This document shows positions 17,610 through 24,645 of a stretch of 42,161 bases of DNA, piece by piece. The notes beneath the pieces are model-generated. The model made no database searches, was not told the origin of the DNA, and saw only the letters and a program-made list of their open reading frames with translations. Positions within the stretch are counted from its first letter, which is position 1, and the number at the start of each line of letters is the position of its first letter. The stretch covers positions 1 to 42,161 of IMG/VR virus record IMGVR_UViG_3300010371_000058; one strand, written 5' to 3'. The translations under genes were made by a program, and so were the position numbers. This DNA comes from a virus.

Positions 17610-18182
17610 CGTCCCGCTGGCGCGCGGCATTCGCCTCCCGCACATCCAGCACTTCGTTGACCTCGATCAGATCGTGGATTGTATACGTGCCGTCCCACAT
17701 TTCGTGTTGACGCCAGAGCCCCGCTAAGACTGGACGCCAGAGGTATCCGGAGATGTGTTCGGGGAGTCGAACGGGCCTGTACCCGAGGCTTCGCGTTTCT
17801 TTTTCGCCTCGGCGATCCGCGCTTCCGCTTTGGCGAGAGTAGGGCCGATGTTGAAGTCGAGAGCTTCCAGCCAGAGTTCGTTCACGGTGTCGACGTCGGA
17901 GGCGAGTTCCGGCAGCAGCCACTTGGCCTGCGCCTGATCGTAGACCCGCCGCGGCATCTCTTTCCCGTCCGTCATGGAATCGAGACGCCAGCAGGAACCG
18001 AACGCATAGCCCTGCGCCCGGGTGAACACGTCGAATTCTGCGAGACGGCCGCCCATACTCATGGCAAGTATCCAGCTTCCCGGCTGCGCGGCGATGGCGT
18101 CGATTTTGAACTTCTGCCCGTTGATTTCGACCGTCTTCGAGCGACCGGTCGGCGTGGGTGTAGTGTTTGTGTTGTCGTTCAT
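17578..18182 (-). CDS. Tail assembly chaperone, -1 frameshift product (about 201 aa)
   Basis: The extended form of the 152-residue chaperone. The -1 frame continues past the short-form stop and encodes GYLWRPVLAGLWRQHEMWDG, then TYTIHDLIEVNEVLDVREAN and AARQRDAEAKIRRQKG, a protein-like sequence in the style of gpG-T extensions. The upstream part of that frame has no valid start or family sequence, so it must be reached by frameshift. The shift is exactly -1, and the most likely slip is at the A-rich site 17796-17804. In lambda and many myophages such a minor product binds the tape measure and recruits the tube protein during tail assembly. Frameshift efficiency unknown. Confidence 0.72.
17724..18182 (-). 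CDS. Tail assembly chaperone, short form (152 aa)
   Basis: It lies directly downstream of the tail tube gene, the conserved place of the tail assembly chaperone in phages with this gene order. After a Thr/Pro-rich start (NDNTNTTPTPTG) come KTVEINGQKFKIDAIAAQPGSW, a region like the N-terminal core of these chaperones, and WLLPELASDVDTVNELWLEAL. The charged helix ARIAEAKKKREASG holds the slippery codons. It is the major product, ending at 17724. It acts in the cytoplasm to keep the tape measure extended. It is separated by 3 bases from the tube stop. Confidence 0.8.
   Translation of the reverse strand: MNDNTNTTPTPTGRSKTVEINGQKFKIDAIAAQPGSWILAMSMGGRLAEFDVFTRAQGYAFGSCWRLDSMTDGKEMPRRVYDQAQAKWLLPELASDVDTVNELWLEALDFNIGPTLAKAEARIAEAKKKREASGTGPFDSPNTSPDTSGVQS
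17796..17804 (-). promoter_or_regulatory. Predicted -1 ribosomal frameshift site (AAAAAGAAA)
   Basis: Frame-0 codons are GCG AAA AAG AAA CGC. A -1 slip of the lysyl-tRNA from AAG to AAA within A-AAG would enter the extension frame. It is not the perfect A-AAA-AAG heptamer, so either a single-tRNA slip or an assisted slip is needed. It lies 70 nt before the short-form stop. Confidence 0.55.
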
Positions 18183-18185
18183 GGA

Positions 18186-18659
18186 TTAAAGGCTGAATGC
18201 CGGTCCCTGCTGCACGCAGTTGCAGGCAACGATCGACCAGGTGACCGTCTCGGCCTCTTCCTGGTAGTGATAATCCGGCACCTTCATGGGAGCGCATCCT
18301 GTCCCATAGTGAGAAAGTCCGGACACGGTACCGGCGATGAGGAACGATCCGCCGAACCACTGCGAGACGTCGCCCTGATCACGCGCCGCGCGAATCTGGT
18401 TGTACCAGGCCAGCAGTTCGTTGTGCAGACTGCTCGTCTGAAACATCTCCATACGAAGCACGGCGTTGTCGCCGGGCTTGACGCTCGGCACGACGGCGCC
18501 GTCGGCCGCAACTTTGATGGTCGACTGGTCGACAGACATTTCCAGTTCCATGCGGACAACACCGCGCTGCGCGAGACCGGAAATGTCGATAGAACTGAAC
18601 GGCGTGGCTATGGTGCCAGCCGTGTCAAGCATGCTGTAGGTAACCAATTGAGCAGACAT
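18186..18659 (-). CDS. Tail tube protein, DUF3277-like (157 aa)
   Basis: Follows the sheath gene and precedes the chaperone, the standard tube position. LVTYSMLDTAGTIATPFSSIDI, VRMELEMSVDQSTIKVAADGAVVPSV and LRMEMFQTSSLHNELLAWY align with the DUF3277 pattern TYSFLDV...K-T-x-x-I-G-A-D-G...V-x-LLKTS-x-N-x-L. The C-terminus has unusual paired cysteines (CNC) compared with typical family members. Function: polymerises into the inner tube of the contractile tail. Its leader carries AGGAG and an AC-rich spacer, fitting high expression. Confidence 0.82.
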   Translation of the reverse strand: MSAQLVTYSMLDTAGTIATPFSSIDISGLAQRGVVRMELEMSVDQSTIKVAADGAVVPSVKPGDNAVLRMEMFQTSSLHNELLAWYNQIRAARDQGDVSQWFGGSFLIAGTVSGLSHYGTGCAPMKVPDYHYQEEAETVTWSIVACNCVQQGPAFSL

Positions 18660-18697
18660 GATTTTGTGTTTTCTCCTATTTCTCTTCGCTGGATTGG

Positions 18698-20329
18698 TTA
18701 CTGCTGGACGTCGACCGTGACACTGAACGACTGGCCAGCGCCGGCGAGAATGATTGCCGCTGTGATTGGCGGGAAAATGCGCGATGTGCGCTGCGCCGTT
18801 GTCAGAGTAGAGATCGGCGAAGCATACACCGCATACCCGTTAGGAAGTGGAGCGCCGGTGTTGATGGCCCCATTTCCAGTTCCGATCTGCGCCAGATTCC
18901 ACGTGCCAGACGGCGCGATGAAACCGAGTGCCTGCGACCGCTGGCAAGCGCCGGCGACCACATTCTTCATCGCATTGAGGCCAGCCTCGGTCAGTGGAAT
19001 TGCGTTCTGCTCGACCAGGAAGGCGACACCGGAGTTCTGGATATCGGCCACCAGCATGTCGAGAAACATGGTGGTGTCGAAGAAAATGCCGCCGGACATC
19101 GTGCCCAGGAACAACAGGTTGTACGAGTTCCCGAAGCTCGCGAAGACGTTGCCGTTGAACCCGACCGTTGTACGATCGGCGGTCCCGGCGATGGTCGAAA
19201 GTTGCGTCTGTGTGAGCGGTTCGGTGCCGACGCCCTGCGCTTCCTTGTAGGCGAGCGTGAAGTAACTGCCGGGATTACCGGTATTCCTCCCCATTGCCTG
19301 TCCCATCCACTGCGCGGCGGCATAGATGTTGTTGGGGAACGATCCGCCCTGCGTTGTCGAGTAAACGCACAGCGTGCGCCGATAGGCTGCGGCCTTCAGA
19401 ACCGACATCAGGTTCGGGGTGATGCCGTTGATGACATTCGACTCCCCGGTACTGCAGAAGAATGTGCTCCTGGGGTTTGCGCCTTCGATGAACGCCGCGA
19501 TGGATTCCAGGTCGACGTCGATGCCAGCCCCCGATGCCGTGCCGACGAACATTGCGGCATACCACGAGACAGACGCCACACGGCAGGCTGCCACCGCCTG
19601 CAACGGTGTATCGCCAATGGCAGTGATCGAGACTTCCGCGCCGGTCCCGGTCCCGCCTGTTGTTGTCAGACCGTTGGCTGCGCTGTAGCCGGTCCCGGCC
19701 GAGATCAGGACGATCCCGGAGAAGGTAATGGCAGTGGCGCTGAGAGCCGCTGTAGTCGGGATCGAAATCGTGATAGTGGTGCCGGCGACCGCCGTGACTG
19801 TGGCTCCGTTGGCGACGCCAACCGCGGCAACGGACATGCCGACCTGAATACCTGTGCCGAGCGCCACCGTAAGCGATGTAGATCCGGAACTGGCGGTAGC
19901 GGTCGTCGATGCAAACCCTATGGCGTTGCTGGCCCCGAGAGCCGTGACCTTCACCTGTCCGCCGGAACCGCCCGACTGGGTGATGCCGAGAATGTCATTG
20001 ACGGCATAGCCTGTGCCGAGTTGCCCGGTTGTCGCAATCACCGTGGCGATGGAGGTAAGGTCCTGCCGGCCCACCTGTACCTGCGAAGGAGCCGGCGTCT
20101 GGCCGAAGTAAATCTGTGCGGCCATGTATTCCGGCGAGTTCGTCAGGAATCCATCGGTCAGCATCTGGCTGGTCGACTGATATGTCCGGACGCGCTGCGA
20201 GGCTGGAATCACCGTGCTCGAGCCGACGATCAGGCCGACATTGAACGATGGTCCGGGAGGCGCGGTCGGGGTAATGACCACGGACACGTTGAAAAACGTC
20301 GAAAGCGGCAGAGTTGCCGGGGATCCCAT
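18698..20329 (-). CDS. Tail sheath protein, DUF3383-like, with inserted beta modules (543 aa)
   Basis: The N-terminus FFNVSVVITPTAPPGPSFNVGLIVGSS and YMAAQIYFGQTPAPSQVQVGRQ, plus the C-terminal half (VAACRVASVSWYAAMFVGTASG, IFPPITAAIILAGAGQSF), match the DUF3383 tail sheath family. Residues about 93-240 are extra. Two GTGY-type repeats (LGTGYAVNDILGITQSGGSGG and AGTGYSAANGLTTTGGTGTG) flank a copy of the recurring beta module (residues 141-207). In sheaths the variable insert usually points outward, so this may decorate the tail surface. The leader has AAAGGA and an AC-rich stretch. Function: contractile sheath. Confidence 0.85.
   Translation of the reverse strand: MGSPATLPLSTFFNVSVVITPTAPPGPSFNVGLIVGSSTVIPASQRVRTYQSTSQMLTDGFLTNSPEYMAAQIYFGQTPAPSQVQVGRQDLTSIATVIATTGQLGTGYAVNDILGITQSGGSGGQVKVTALGASNAIGFASTTATASSGSTSLTVALGTGIQVGMSVAAVGVANGATVTAVAGTTITISIPTTAALSATAITFSGIVLISAGTGYSAANGLTTTGGTGTGAEVSITAIGDTPLQAVAACRVASVSWYAAMFVGTASGAGIDVDLESIAAFIEGANPRSTFFCSTGESNVINGITPNLMSVLKAAAYRRTLCVYSTTQGGSFPNNIYAAAQWMGQAMGRNTGNPGSYFTLAYKEAQGVGTEPLTQTQLSTIAGTADRTTVGFNGNVFASFGNSYNLLFLGTMSGGIFFDTTMFLDMLVADIQNSGVAFLVEQNAIPLTEAGLNAMKNVVAGACQRSQALGFIAPSGTWNLAQIGTGNGAINTGAPLPNGYAVYASPISTLTTAQRTSRIFPPITAAIILAGAGQSFSVTVDVQQ
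19709..19909 (-). repeat. Recurring beta module, copy 2 (in sheath)
   Basis: About 67 codons with core TSLTVALGTGIQVGMSVAAV and ATVTAVAGTTITIS...TTAALSATAITFSG. It sits between two GTGY repeats of a larger insertion in the sheath protein. Same spacing pattern as the cement and decoration copies. Confidence 0.8.
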
Positions 20330-20368
20330 TTGCTGAACCTCTTTCCTTTGTGTTGTGTTGATGAAAAG
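20330..20368 (-). promoter_or_regulatory. AC-rich leader and ribosome-binding site of the sheath gene
   Basis: Minus-strand leader contains CAACACAACACAAAGGAAAGAG before the ATG. AC-rich, unstructured leaders with a similar AACACA pattern also precede the capsid gene (27146-27183) and, more weakly, the tube gene. They probably keep highly used start sites open. Confidence 0.45.
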
Positions 20369-21022
20369 CTATTCCGCCGCGATGTGGACGGTTTCCGTAA
20401 CGTTGGTGTCGGTTATGACTTCGACATCGAGACTCGCTACCGAAGGCGTCGTGATGGTTTCGTTGACCTGCTCATTGAATTGAAGTTCGAGGTCGGTTCT
20501 GTACCACCACTGGCCCTGGAAATCTTCTGGAATGTATGTCGGCTCTTTGAATGAGCCGACCATGAAAAGCTGAGAAACGTACTGCGGAATCTGCTGCAGG
20601 TAGAAGCGAACCCATTCGAGCGACATGGCCGATCGGATGAGCGTCGCCCGCTGATAGCTGGTCGGCCCGTAGCAGATGAACGCCACGTTCCATACCTGCG
20701 TGTAGCCCATCACCAGCGTTTCGCTGTCTGTGTCGTAAACGTTGTCGCGTACGCGGTTGTATGGATGCTTGAAGACCGTCGCCTTGATGACGGTGATATC
20801 TTCGTTCGGCTCCCATCCTGGTTTGCCGCGCTGCGGATTCCACGCGACTCTAACCTGCTTTGCCGCGGCGCCGGGATTCTTCGGATCAACCGTGATGCCG
20901 AGTATCTGAAGGACGAGCCCCTGAAAGATCGCCTGCACGGCCGGCGGAGTGAGGGCACTCGACGCCATCACCTGCTCGTTTGGAAAAGTGGCCGGAAAGA
21001 CAGGCGCGGGCGCAGAACTCAC
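20369..21022 (-). CDS. Tail terminator / neck protein, gp12-like (217 aa)
   Basis: GTG start at 21022 overlaps the stop of the upstream gene (GTGA). PAVQAIFQGLVLQILGI, then VRVAWNPQRGKPGWEPNEDITVIKA and the late YIPEDFQGQWWYRTDLELQFNEQVNE pattern are typical of phage neck-terminator proteins encoded just before the sheath (DUF3383-type clusters). It caps the tail and contacts the head completion proteins. Length and position fit. Assignment is by sequence style and order; no structure is known to me for this exact subfamily. Confidence 0.7.
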   Translation of the reverse strand: MSSAPAPVFPATFPNEQVMASSALTPPAVQAIFQGLVLQILGITVDPKNPGAAAKQVRVAWNPQRGKPGWEPNEDITVIKATVFKHPYNRVRDNVYDTDSETLVMGYTQVWNVAFICYGPTSYQRATLIRSAMSLEWVRFYLQQIPQYVSQLFMVGSFKEPTYIPEDFQGQWWYRTDLELQFNEQVNETITTPSVASLDVEVITDTNVTETVHIAAE

Positions 21023-21234
21023 AACCGCACCATTTCGAATAGTTTGGCCGGTCGCGAGCCTTCGTAATTCCTCACGAATCTGCCTGTGTCGCGCACTTCG
21101 CCACGACGCTTCAGCTCAGTGATATAGGCTGCTGCATGCTTGCGCGGTAAGTCCGTTGCCGATTCCACGTCTGCAGCGGAAAAGATGGGCATATCCTGAA
21201 TTGCATCCAGCACGCGAACAATTTGCGTCTCCAT
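21019..21234 (-). CDS. Small winged-helix-like protein (71 aa)
   Basis: METQIVRVLDAIQDMPIFSAADVESATDLPRKHAAAYITELKRRGEV reads as a winged helix: helix 1, a turn at FSAADV, the recognition helix with KHAAAYITELKRRG, and a wing (VRDTGRFVRN). The start at 21234 follows the previous stop by two bases; a longer in-frame extension would overlap that gene. It ends overlapping the terminator gene. It may bind DNA or be an unrelated small phage protein; its position inside the connector cluster suggests co-expression with assembly genes, not a classical repressor. Confidence 0.6.
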   Translation of the reverse strand: METQIVRVLDAIQDMPIFSAADVESATDLPRKHAAAYITELKRRGEVRDTGRFVRNYEGSRPAKLFEMVRL

Positions 21235-21236
21235 GG

Positions 21237-21605
21237 CTATGAACCGGTCATCCGAACGAACACTGCCGACCAATAGCCGTAATCACCCCATGGCTCGACC
21301 GAGATGATTCGGTACATGTTGCCGCGCCATTCGAGTTGATCGCTGATTTCGGACCGTGCTTCGGAGGTCTGATGAATCTCCGTCGCCGTCACCAGGTTCA
21401 TAGAGCCTGTGACGCGATCGCCTTCCGGAACACGCTGCAGGCGCTTGCCATCCGTGACTGACCACGTGCCCCAGATCGGAATCCGGACCGGCTCGCTGGC
21501 CTGCCATCCTATTTCCCCGAGAGCGAACTGACCGGGCGTGCGGATGATGCAAAACGCTTCACCCAGGTCAGCGTCGTCGGCTACGTCCGAAAGATCGAGT
21601 GGCAT
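21237..21605 (-). CDS. Head-tail connector / head closure protein (122 aa)
   Basis: A small beta-rich protein between the tail-completion-like gene and the neck terminator. FALGEIGWQASEPVRIPIWGTWSVTDGK, then EISDQLEWRGNMYRIISVEPWGDYGYWSAVFVRM, resembles head-closure proteins: a five-strand barrel where the W-R-G-x-x-Y-x-I-x-x-V-E-P-W motif ends the fold. It contains no cysteine cluster or enzyme motif. Probable role: seals the connector after DNA packaging. Confidence is moderate because the family is diverse. Confidence 0.6.
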   Translation of the reverse strand: MPLDLSDVADDADLGEAFCIIRTPGQFALGEIGWQASEPVRIPIWGTWSVTDGKRLQRVPEGDRVTGSMNLVTATEIHQTSEARSEISDQLEWRGNMYRIISVEPWGDYGYWSAVFVRMTGS

Positions 21606-22172
21606 TTAGAGAATTTCGGCTGCGCCTTCAACTGCTTCTTCGGCCTCTTCGGCCAAACCGCCCGCGATTGATACCGGTTGTGACTCCCGACCATCGACAC
21701 TCACAACGTGTGTGATTGCGCGTCTCATGGCCCCCGTATCGATACCCGGCCGATCACTGCCCTTTGCGCGGATGGTGGACGGCGCGTTTGGTGCCCATCC
21801 GTTCTGCGGGTCCGTGAACATCCTTTTGGCCGAGTTCGCCGCTATGGTGCCGGCCCGGTTCAAGTGCCGAGAGACCTCTGTCGGATTCTCTTCGAACATC
21901 GCCTTGCCCGCGGCGCCGAGTTCCGGAGTGATCAGCCGCTTGTCTTTCTCGATTGCAGGTTCGAGCACCGGGCGCGGTGGAGTGCCGCGAAGGGGAGACC
22001 CTTTCGAAAACACATACAGCACACTCGCATTGTTGATGCCTTCGCCTTCACGTTGCGTGTTTTCCGCCGGGATACCGACGAGAACCTGAGAGCGCCGGAG
22101 TTGCGCGAGTTTCCTCTTGACGTCACGCGGCCCCGGACCGGAGCGGATGACTCGTACGGGCGCGTTGGCCAT
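21606..22172 (-). CDS. Tail completion protein, HK97 gp10 / Mu gpG-like (188 aa)
   Basis: It lies where the gp10-like completion protein is expected. LRRSQVLVGIPAEN, then GINNASVLYVFSKGSPLRGTPPRPVLEPAI, is the signature arrangement of this family: VGIP...N-A-x-x-x-x-x-x-E-x-G-S-x...P-x-R-P. Helical regions follow, and a C-terminal acidic tail (GLAEEAEEAVEGAAE) is unusual. The gene directly abuts the closure gene. The family joins the tail to the neck and sets tail-tube attachment. No transmembrane segment. Confidence 0.7.
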   Translation of the reverse strand: MANAPVRVIRSGPGPRDVKRKLAQLRRSQVLVGIPAENTQREGEGINNASVLYVFSKGSPLRGTPPRPVLEPAIEKDKRLITPELGAAGKAMFEENPTEVSRHLNRAGTIAANSAKRMFTDPQNGWAPNAPSTIRAKGSDRPGIDTGAMRRAITHVVSVDGRESQPVSIAGGLAEEAEEAVEGAAEIL

Positions 22173-22178
22173 GATGGC

Positions 22179-22562
22179 TTATGCTGCTTCCAGATACCAG
22201 ATCCAATCGACCTTTTCGACGCCCGACTTGGCTGGATGTGGGTCATGGACCATTTGCATGGTTTCGCGACTGTAAATAACTGAGTGATGAACGCCGCGCG
22301 CCGATGGTCCATTGGCAATCCAGTACTCTGCTGGCATCACCTGCCCCCATCCAAACCCCTCGATGCGCGCGAGTCGCATCTTAAACATGCGGTATAACCA
22401 CTCGTCACGCCGCACGGCCCAATCTCCGCGCCCGAACATATCCTCAAAAGGTGGCACCATCCACAGCGGAAGATCCAGAAGCGATGCCAGGCATGCGGCA
22501 AAGCAGTTTCCGTTGTGAATGCCATCCGGCGAGTACAACTTACTTTGATTGACCGGCGTCAT
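22179..22562 (-). CDS. Papain-like phage protein, copy B (127 aa)
   Basis: It shares with the protein at 30319-30726 the motif NGNCFAACLASLL, a VPxF element, and a distal H...DPHP(x)xxG region. This is a widespread small phage family (start P-V-x-Q..., N-C-F-A-A-C-x-A-S) whose Cys20, His92/93 and Asp107 would form a papain/NlpC-like triad. Such proteins are suspected peptidases or amidases, but the activity is not shown. It ends in a stop overlapping nothing and is coupled to the upstream gene by 4 bases. Being a paralogue of the other copy is an oddity. Confidence 0.7.
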   Translation of the reverse strand: MTPVNQSKLYSPDGIHNGNCFAACLASLLDLPLWMVPPFEDMFGRGDWAVRRDEWLYRMFKMRLARIEGFGWGQVMPAEYWIANGPSARGVHHSVIYSRETMQMVHDPHPAKSGVEKVDWIWYLEAA

Positions 22563-22984
22563 TCTTTCCGTTTCCCAATCCGCATCCCGAGCGCATGCCG
22601 CGCGCCATGATGCCTAACATTCGCGAAAGTCTGCGGCTGAAATTGAAAGTCGACAGGCAAGCCGGTCTGGGCGCGAAGCCAATTTGTGATTGATGTTGTC
22701 AGCAGCAGCCACCGGGGGTCGTGCTCCAAGAGCGCTGAGTTAAAGCTGATGTCGACGTCGGGGAAGAGTACTTCGAATTCGGCGTCGCTGAGAATAAAGC
22801 GCACGTCGATATCGCGCCAGTCGGCGCGCTCCAGACAAGAGCCAACGAGATAGCAGCCGTATCCGCCGAACGCGGCGTTGATGTGCTGGCATGACAACTC
22901 CAGAGCGAAGATTGCCGGCGCTCCGACATGGCTTACCTTTCTGCGCGGCGGTTCCTGGAAAGACGCATCCGTGAGATTGAACAT
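22559..22984 (-). CDS. Nucleotidyltransferase-like protein (141 aa)
   Basis: GYGCYLVGSCLERADWRDIDVRFIL has the GS...DxD arrangement of the MNT/pol-beta nucleotidyltransferase superfamily (Gly-Ser at 48-49, Asp58 and Asp60), and VDFQFQ offers a third acidic strand near residue 116. Length is typical of minimal members. MNT-type proteins modify nucleotides, tRNA or proteins, and several act in toxin-antitoxin or phage-defence contexts, so a counter-defence role is possible. It is embedded in the late operon (4-base overlap with the papain-like gene), so late expression is expected. Substrate unknown. Confidence 0.68.
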   Translation of the reverse strand: MFNLTDASFQEPPRRKVSHVGAPAIFALELSCQHINAAFGGYGCYLVGSCLERADWRDIDVRFILSDAEFEVLFPDVDISFNSALLEHDPRWLLLTTSITNWLRAQTGLPVDFQFQPQTFANVRHHGARHALGMRIGKRKE

Positions 22985-22987
22985 TGG

Positions 22988-23419
22988 CTATCTTTCCTCG
23001 GAAACCCGATCGATGCGTTCGCCCAGATCCCGTTTTACGTCGCCGATGTATTTACGGGTTTCGCCAATCTGCTCGGAGATTCCTTCAATCTTGGCGATGA
23101 AGACCTCCTTGCTGGGGTATCGTCCGTTGAACTTTGTGAGCTGTTGTTCCCCGAATTGCGCGAGTGCGATTTTGATGTCGTCGCCCAGCACAGATCGGAG
23201 GTTGATCAGATCACGCGCGGTTGTTGGCTCTGATGTACGCTGCTCAATCTGGCCGATCTTATGTTCGATGACTCCGATCTTAGCGGTCAGTGTCTCGATC
23301 TTTTCATCCGCTCGGGCCTCGTGTGCGGCCTGCCGCGCGTATTCTTTGCGATCGCGGATAGCGAGTCCGATGATCCCTATCACAAAGAGTCCGAGGTTCA
23401 CGAGAGTCTCAGGCGTCAT
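22988..23419 (-). CDS. Membrane-anchored coiled-coil protein (143 aa)
   Basis: One N-terminal transmembrane segment (TPETLVNLGLFVIGIIGLAI) is followed by basic RDRKEYAR and then a long predicted coiled coil (ADEKIETLTAKIGVIEHKIGQIEQR; later EGISEQIGETRKYIGDVKRDLGERID). This looks like a phage holin/spanin-type accessory or the DUF-type small membrane proteins near lysis genes. No endolysin is recognised nearby. The start overlaps the upstream stop (ATGA). Lysis-related role is an inference from topology only. Confidence 0.62.
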   Translation of the reverse strand: MTPETLVNLGLFVIGIIGLAIRDRKEYARQAAHEARADEKIETLTAKIGVIEHKIGQIEQRTSEPTTARDLINLRSVLGDDIKIALAQFGEQQLTKFNGRYPSKEVFIAKIEGISEQIGETRKYIGDVKRDLGERIDRVSEER

Positions 23420-24093
23420 CGCTTTTGATCCAGCTCCCAGTTGTGCACGTCAATGGCTCCCTGAATGCCAGCCGATACCCACGTGCCGGGAATGAAGGCC
23501 TTCGGCGTGAAGATTTGCGGCCACTTATGACGTAGCGCCTCCTGCCCACCGATGATGATGCCCGGGCCCACAATCTTGAGCGTCAGAAAGTTCTCACGAC
23601 CGCGCTTTGTCGCCGGATCGACGCCAAGGTTCACAAGTGCCGAATTGCCCTCACGGCACGTTCCGTTGTCGATGCAGGTGATCGTCGTGCGGTAATCGCC
23701 GAGCTGCGTGCCGATGGCGACACTCCGCGCGAGCCACAGGCCGGATTCACCGCTGGACACGCCACGCCATACCCGAGACCCGAACGAACCGGCCGTGACG
23801 TCGAACGTCATTACGGCGCTCCCAACTTTGCCATTCGCATCGGTCGCAGTCAGGCGATAGGACCAGTGCCCGGCTTTGGTGAGTGTCCCATTGAGCGATC
23901 CGGACCGTGAAAGCTCAAGACCAGCGGGATATTGGCCGGCCACCACGCGCCAAAAGTACGGCTCAACGCCACCTTCGGCCCGGTAGCTGAAGGCCACCTG
24001 GTCGCCGATCACCTGAGGTCCGAGGTCGACGGGATAGACGGAGACCTGCGCGGATGCAGCACAGACGAACGCGAGAGCGATGAGGACTTTCAT
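23416..24093 (-). CDS. Secreted protein with putative Ig (He_PIG-like) domain (225 aa)
   Basis: Start at 24093 gives the signal peptide MKVLIALAFVCAASAQ. Residues about 30-100 (YRAEGGVEPYFWRVVAGQYP, then GLELSRSGSLNGTLTKAGHW and YRLTATDANGK) match the He_PIG Ig-like pattern G-x-P-P-Y-x-W-x-V...G-x-L-P-x-G-L-x-L...G-x-I-S-G-T...A-G...Y-x-x-x-V-x-D. The C-terminal part has paired cysteines (CIDNGTC) and is otherwise unknown. It is exported and may bind cell-surface sugars. It is coupled to the downstream membrane-protein gene by ATGA. Finding an exported adhesin-like protein inside the connector region is unusual. Confidence 0.75.
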   Translation of the reverse strand: MKVLIALAFVCAASAQVSVYPVDLGPQVIGDQVAFSYRAEGGVEPYFWRVVAGQYPAGLELSRSGSLNGTLTKAGHWSYRLTATDANGKVGSAVMTFDVTAGSFGSRVWRGVSSGESGLWLARSVAIGTQLGDYRTTITCIDNGTCREGNSALVNLGVDPATKRGRENFLTLKIVGPGIIIGGQEALRHKWPQIFTPKAFIPGTWVSAGIQGAIDVHNWELDQKR

Positions 24094-24106
24094 TGTCGAA
24101 TAATCG

Positions 24107-24358
24107 CTATTGCGCCTTGTGTTTGAACACGCCGAGAAGATTGGCAATCATGACGCTCAGATTCACCAGCGCCGCGATACCCGCCACGTTCGGATTGGCA
24201 GACCCCTCAAGCGTCTGACTTACGGCGGTGACGACTGCCGTTGCTTTCTGCGTGCCCGTGGCCGTCACCCCGAGCGCCTCCGCTGCCTGAATGGCCGCGA
24301 TTACGGCGGGAGTGTAATTCGCGGCCTGCTGGTCGATTGCTGCGATGATCGGATTCAT
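24107..24358 (-). CDS. Small protein with hydrophobic C-terminal helix (83 aa)
   Basis: ATG overlaps the previous stop (ATGA). It reads MNPIIAAIDQQAANYTPAVIAAIQAAEALGVTATG... with a C-terminal hydrophobic segment VAGIAALVNLSVMIANLLGVF followed by KHK. Small size, one terminal hydrophobic helix and the neighbouring membrane protein make it a candidate holin or antiholin, but the sequence is not a recognised holin family. Function not assigned beyond that. Confidence 0.6.
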   Translation of the reverse strand: MNPIIAAIDQQAANYTPAVIAAIQAAEALGVTATGTQKATAVVTAVSQTLEGSANPNVAGIAALVNLSVMIANLLGVFKHKAQ

Positions 24359-24645
24359 TGGTCTGCTTTCTGCGGCTGCGCCGCCGGGTCTTTTGGGCCT
24401 GTTGACGTTTCCACCGACACCGAATGGGTTTCGGTGATGCGGGTTTGCGGCGCCGGATGCTGCAGGCTGATCAGAGTTTTCAGCCCGCCATGCAGCCAGC
24501 CCCACGCCCACGCGAGCGGTTGGCACTTTGCAAATGGATCGGGCAGATTGTCCGGCATGGCGATGATGAACGCCAAGGTCACCAGACTCACGAGCGCTTC
24601 GTGCTCCAGTGCGGCTTTGTAGGCCCAGTGGATAAGTGCCAGCAT
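24355..24645 (-). CDS. Small membrane protein (96 aa), holin-like candidate
   Basis: ATG overlaps the stop of the DUF4054 gene (TAATG). ALVSLVTLAFIIAMP is a short hydrophobic stretch, and PLAWAWGWLHGGLKTLISL could be a second membrane segment. The C-terminus is charged and Pro-rich (VETSTGPKDPAAQPQKADQ). It forms a coupled pair with the next gene (ATGA) and lies upstream of the coiled-coil membrane protein. Two adjacent small membrane proteins may constitute a lysis unit; this is inferred from layout, not homology. Confidence 0.58.
   Translation of the reverse strand: MLALIHWAYKAALEHEALVSLVTLAFIIAMPDNLPDPFAKCQPLAWAWGWLHGGLKTLISLQHPAPQTRITETHSVSVETSTGPKDPAAQPQKADQ

Noticed and set aside
17679-19250. 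Plus-strand open frame of 523 codons opposite chaperone, tube and sheath
   Set aside because: Its translation is Arg/Gly-rich with no recognisable motif, whereas the minus strand has three contiguous tail families. Long antisense frames are expected at this GC content.
19202-20554. Plus-strand 450-codon frame opposite the sheath
   Set aside because: Arg/Cys-rich antisense translation without motif or ribosome-binding site; spans the sheath start and its leader.
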